From Pseudomonadota bacterium (GTDB lineage: Bacteria; Pseudomonadota; Alphaproteobacteria; Rhizobiales; Hyphomicrobiaceae), in assembly GCA_023405815.1 (NCBI GenBank), contig JAEXXM010000084.1:62001-126000 (forward strand): DNA of 64,000 nucleotides, read 5' to 3'. A program made the position numbers and the translations under genes. The notes beneath the pieces were generated by a model that worked only from the letters and a program-made list of their open reading frames with translations, searched no databases and was not told the origin of the DNA. Below, in pieces: positions 61,644 through 64,000 of this stretch; within the stretch, counting starts at the first letter, position 1, and every line of letters begins with the position of its first letter.

Positions 61644-62435
61644 TTGTTCTACATCTCGAAACTCGTTTGGCTGCTGCTGCAGCCGTCGATGCTGATCGTT
61701 GTGCTGCTGATCGGTGGCGTCGTGCTGCTCGGCACGCGCTTTCAGCGGACCGCCCGTACGGCGCTGATCGGGGCCGCAGCGTTGACGGTCATCGGGGGCA
61801 TTCTTCCGCTCAGCACCTGGCTCATCCTGCCGCTCGAGGAGCGCTTTCCGCGCGCTGATCTATCGGGTCCCCCGATTGACGGGATCGTCATACTCGGCGG
61901 AGCGGAGGAAGCGCGGGTGGCGAACGGCCGGCATGTGCATGCGCTGAACATGGCCGCCGAGCGGATGACGGAGGGCGCGGCGCTGGCGCGCCGGTTTCCC
62001 AACGCTCGGGTCGTGTTCACCGGCGGGTCGACCAACATCGTCCTTGGGCCGGCAGTCGAGGCCGATGCGGCAGCGACGGTGTTGCACGATCTGGGGCTCG
62101 AGCCGCACCGGCTGAAGCTCGAGCGGGAGGCCCGCAACACGCTCGAGAATGCGATCTATGCGAAGCAGCTAGCGGGTCCGAAGCCGGGCGAGCGATGGCT
62201 GCTGGTAACGTCTGCCTGGCATATGCCGCGGGCGATGGGGCTTTTCCGCAAGGCCGGATTTGACCTCGAGGCATGGCCGGTCGACTACAGGACGGCAGGC
62301 GCGGACGACGCTTTTGTTCCGTTCTATTCGCCGTCGGAGGGGTTGCGTCGGCTCGACACTGCCATGCGCGAATGGGTCGGACTCTTGGCGAATAGGATCA
62401 CCGGACAGTCCGACGAGCTGTTTCCGGCACCCTAG
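61644..62435 (+). CDS. YdcF/DUF218-type membrane-anchored protein
   Basis: A protein of 263 residues from TTG 61644, preceded by AGGAAG. Two N-terminal membrane helices are followed by a DUF218 domain: IDGIVILGG near residue 78, FPNARVVFTGGSTNI, EREARNTLENAIYAK and LLVTSAWHMPRAMGLFRKAG. The family includes SanA/ElyC/YdcF envelope proteins; biochemical role uncertain. The gene ends 4 bases into the convergent hydrolase gene. Confidence 0.85.
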   Translation: MFYISKLVWLLLQPSMLIVVLLIGGVVLLGTRFQRTARTALIGAAALTVIGGILPLSTWLILPLEERFPRADLSGPPIDGIVILGGAEEARVANGRHVHALNMAAERMTEGAALARRFPNARVVFTGGSTNIVLGPAVEADAAATVLHDLGLEPHRLKLEREARNTLENAIYAKQLAGPKPGERWLLVTSAWHMPRAMGLFRKAGFDLEAWPVDYRTAGADDAFVPFYSPSEGLRRLDTAMREWVGLLANRITGQSDELFPAP

Positions 62436-63355
62436 CCGGTCACGGAGGCGAGCGAGGCCTGTTGGCGGCCGATGTCGGTCGCGGTGAGGAAATGGCGGAT
62501 GGCCTCGATGGTGGCCGCGTCCTTCAGAAGGGGGGCATGCCCCTGTCCCTGTACGGTGATCGTTGCCATGGCAGGGTGGCGCCTGCGCATCTCATCGACG
62601 GTCGCGGCGGTCAAGATGTCGGAATTCTCGCCACGGACCGCCATCAAGGGGACGCGCTTTAAGGCCTCGAACTGCGGCCACAGCGCCGGCAGCGGGCCGT
62701 CGAGGACCGAGAGCGCGTTGCCGAGTGCGGGATCATAGCCGGGAGCCGGCCTGCCATTCTTTTCATTGTACCACTGGCGCGCGGCCTCCTCCCAGACGTG
62801 GTCGGGAATCTCGGGGAAGTGGCGGCGGTTGAGCTCGCGCATCATGCGTGCGGCATCTGCCCAGGAGATGGGGAGGGGGACGCGCCCGACATAGCCGCTG
62901 ATGCGGGCGAGACCCTCGTGCTCGATCACTGGACCGATGTCGTTGAGCACCACGGCGCCGATGGCGGTAGGGCGCGCGGCGGCAAGCAGCATTGTTATGA
63001 GGCCGCCCCGCGAGGTGCCAATGAGGGCCGCATCGTGGAGGCCCGAAAGAGTGATGAAGTCGAGGACGTCGAGCATCTCGACGCTGATGGTGTAGTTGCG
63101 CCAGTCGGGGTCGAAATCAGAGAGGCCCCGCCCCCGGTAGTCGAGCGTGTAGACTGCACGCGGGTTGCTCGGGTGCGTACTGAGGGCGACTGCCAGATCG
63201 TGGAAATCGCGGCCGTTGCGCGTCAATCCGGCAAGGCACAGGGCCGGACGGGCGCGGGAGCCGGCGTTCGACCTCGCAGGATACAGGCGCCCGTGCAGGC
63301 GCAGGCCGTCGCGCGACGTATAGTAGATGTCCTCGAAGGATGAGCTCGACGTCAT
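62432..63355 (-). CDS. alpha/beta hydrolase
   Basis: A serine hydrolase of 307 residues from ATG 63355; the frame is open further upstream but the extra part overlaps the next gene in another frame. Nucleophile elbow GTSRGG (Ser115), an LDYRGRGLSDFDPD oxyanion-region loop, and the catalytic His in GQGHAPLL are present. No signal peptide. Substrate unknown. Confidence 0.87.
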   Translation of the reverse strand: MTSSSSFEDIYYTSRDGLRLHGRLYPARSNAGSRARPALCLAGLTRNGRDFHDLAVALSTHPSNPRAVYTLDYRGRGLSDFDPDWRNYTISVEMLDVLDFITLSGLHDAALIGTSRGGLITMLLAAARPTAIGAVVLNDIGPVIEHEGLARISGYVGRVPLPISWADAARMMRELNRRHFPEIPDHVWEEAARQWYNEKNGRPAPGYDPALGNALSVLDGPLPALWPQFEALKRVPLMAVRGENSDILTAATVDEMRRRHPAMATITVQGQGHAPLLKDAATIEAIRHFLTATDIGRQQASLASVTG

Positions 63356-63408
63356 TGGTGCAAGTCGCCTCTCGCCTTGGTCAAGTCGCCGGCAGGTCCC
63401 TTCCGGTA

Positions 63409-64000
63409 TCAATCGCGCGAGTCGGCCGTATTGGTCTTTGCGGCATTTCCCGCGCCCTGCCCCGACGCAGCGCGGGCGCGGTAGAGATCCTGATCGAGGC
63501 GCAGGGGGGATTTCTCCCCGAGGCGCGCACGGTAGACCTGAATATTCGATAGCACCTTTGCGACGTAGCTGCGGGTCTCCTCGAAGGGTATGCGCTCGAT
63601 CCAGTCGACGGGATCGACATTGGCCTCGCGCGGATCGCCGAACTCCTTGACCCACTCGCGCGTGCGCCCGGGCCCGGCATTGTAGCTCGGCAGGCCGAGA
63701 ACGTAGGAGCCTTGCCACTCATCGAGCCGGTCAGCGACATAAGCCGAAGCAATCATGGTGTTGTAGGATGCGTCGGTCAGCAGCTTATTGTGCGCGCACT
63801 TGATCTTGTAGTCGCGGCAGACGTGATTGGCCGTGACCTTCATCACCTGCAGAATGCCGCGGGCACCAGCACCGGAAATCGTATCACTGTTGAACTCGGT
63901 CTCCTGCCGCGCCAGCCCAAGCAGGTAGGCGGTCTCGGGCGGCTTGCGCAGCGGGTTGTACTTGGGCAGCGCGTGGATGGGGTAGCTGTAGAAGACGAGG
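63409..64000 (-). CDS. soluble lytic murein transglycosylase, C-terminal part (cut by window edge)
   Basis: The family cleaves peptidoglycan glycan strands in the periplasm, making anhydro-muropeptides. About 197 C-terminal residues are visible; the start lies beyond base 64000. The catalytic Glu is in ARQETEFN, followed by GAGARGILQVMK and the substrate-groove LPSYNAGPGRTREW, then a segment ending RIPFEETRSYV. This matches the Slt70 (family 1) domain. The last ~30 residues are a Lys/Ala-rich tail. Confidence 0.9.
   Translation of the reverse strand, partial: LVFYSYPIHALPKYNPLRKPPETAYLLGLARQETEFNSDTISGAGARGILQVMKVTANHVCRDYKIKCAHNKLLTDASYNTMIASAYVADRLDEWQGSYVLGLPSYNAGPGRTREWVKEFGDPREANVDPVDWIERIPFEETRSYVAKVLSNIQVYRARLGEKSPLRLDQDLYRARAASGQGAGNAAKTNTADSRD

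Overview
The window is a high-GC chromosomal segment from an alphaproteobacterium, most likely order Hyphomicrobiales (Rhizobiales). Three things point there. The secE-nusG-rplKAJL-rpoBC-str-S10-spc-alpha genes form one unbroken run. The translated ribosomal proteins, RpoB and RpoC read as rhizobial. The accessory genes belong to families common in that group: tandem DUF1236, YARHG, DUF1622, a YdcF-type protein, a Lys/Ala-only histone-like peptide and an ATP12 chaperone. I cannot name a genus. No insertion sequence, prophage, integron or CRISPR array was seen.

Layout. (1) 1-3628: a P-type cation ATPase (cut by the window edge), a small c-type cytochrome and a zinc alcohol dehydrogenase, with an FNR/FixK-like box upstream of the cytochrome; this looks like a low-oxygen respiration/fermentation group. 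(2) 3664-8244: tRNA-Gly, then a two-component system (MoxY-like histidine kinase plus NarL-type regulator) divergent from two exported proteins (DUF2380-like, DUF3047-like), then a YbjQ protein. (3) 8346-40606: tRNA-Trp, secE, nusG, the rplKAJL-rpoBC block, str (rpsL, rpsG, fusA, tuf), S10, spc (through secY and adk) and alpha (rpsM, rpsK, rpoA, rplQ), closed by a strong terminator. Good sigma-70-like promoters precede rpsL and rpsM, and several intercistronic hairpins sit where ribosomal-protein feedback or attenuation would be expected. fusA carries a one-base deletion that splits its reading frame. (4) 40649-48101: a reductase, a DegP-type protease, rarA, an orphan Tae4-like peptidoglycan amidase with a small two-TM membrane protein, then a tightly overlapping rluC-HAD phosphatase-atp12 operon. 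(5) 48192-48748: two overlapping micropeptides and a small membrane protein that share one transmembrane motif. (6) 48883-58497: pccB and pccA (propionyl-CoA carboxylase) separated by about 5.4 kb of mostly exported proteins of unknown function, then ridA and acyP. (7) 58494-64000: a LysR regulator with a clean palindromic operator, a 25-residue histone-like peptide, a small exported protein, lipB, tRNA-Leu, DUF1622, YdcF, an alpha/beta hydrolase and the C-terminal part of a lytic transglycosylase cut by the window edge.

Functionally, the middle 32 kb makes the transcription and translation machinery and the SecYE channel. The flanks hold C1/low-oxygen regulation, envelope maintenance, peptidoglycan turnover, propionate metabolism and lipoate attachment. 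The entries most worth follow-up are the fusA frameshift, the Tae4-like amidase outside any visible type VI locus, the repeated-TM micropeptide cluster and the FNR/FixK-type box.
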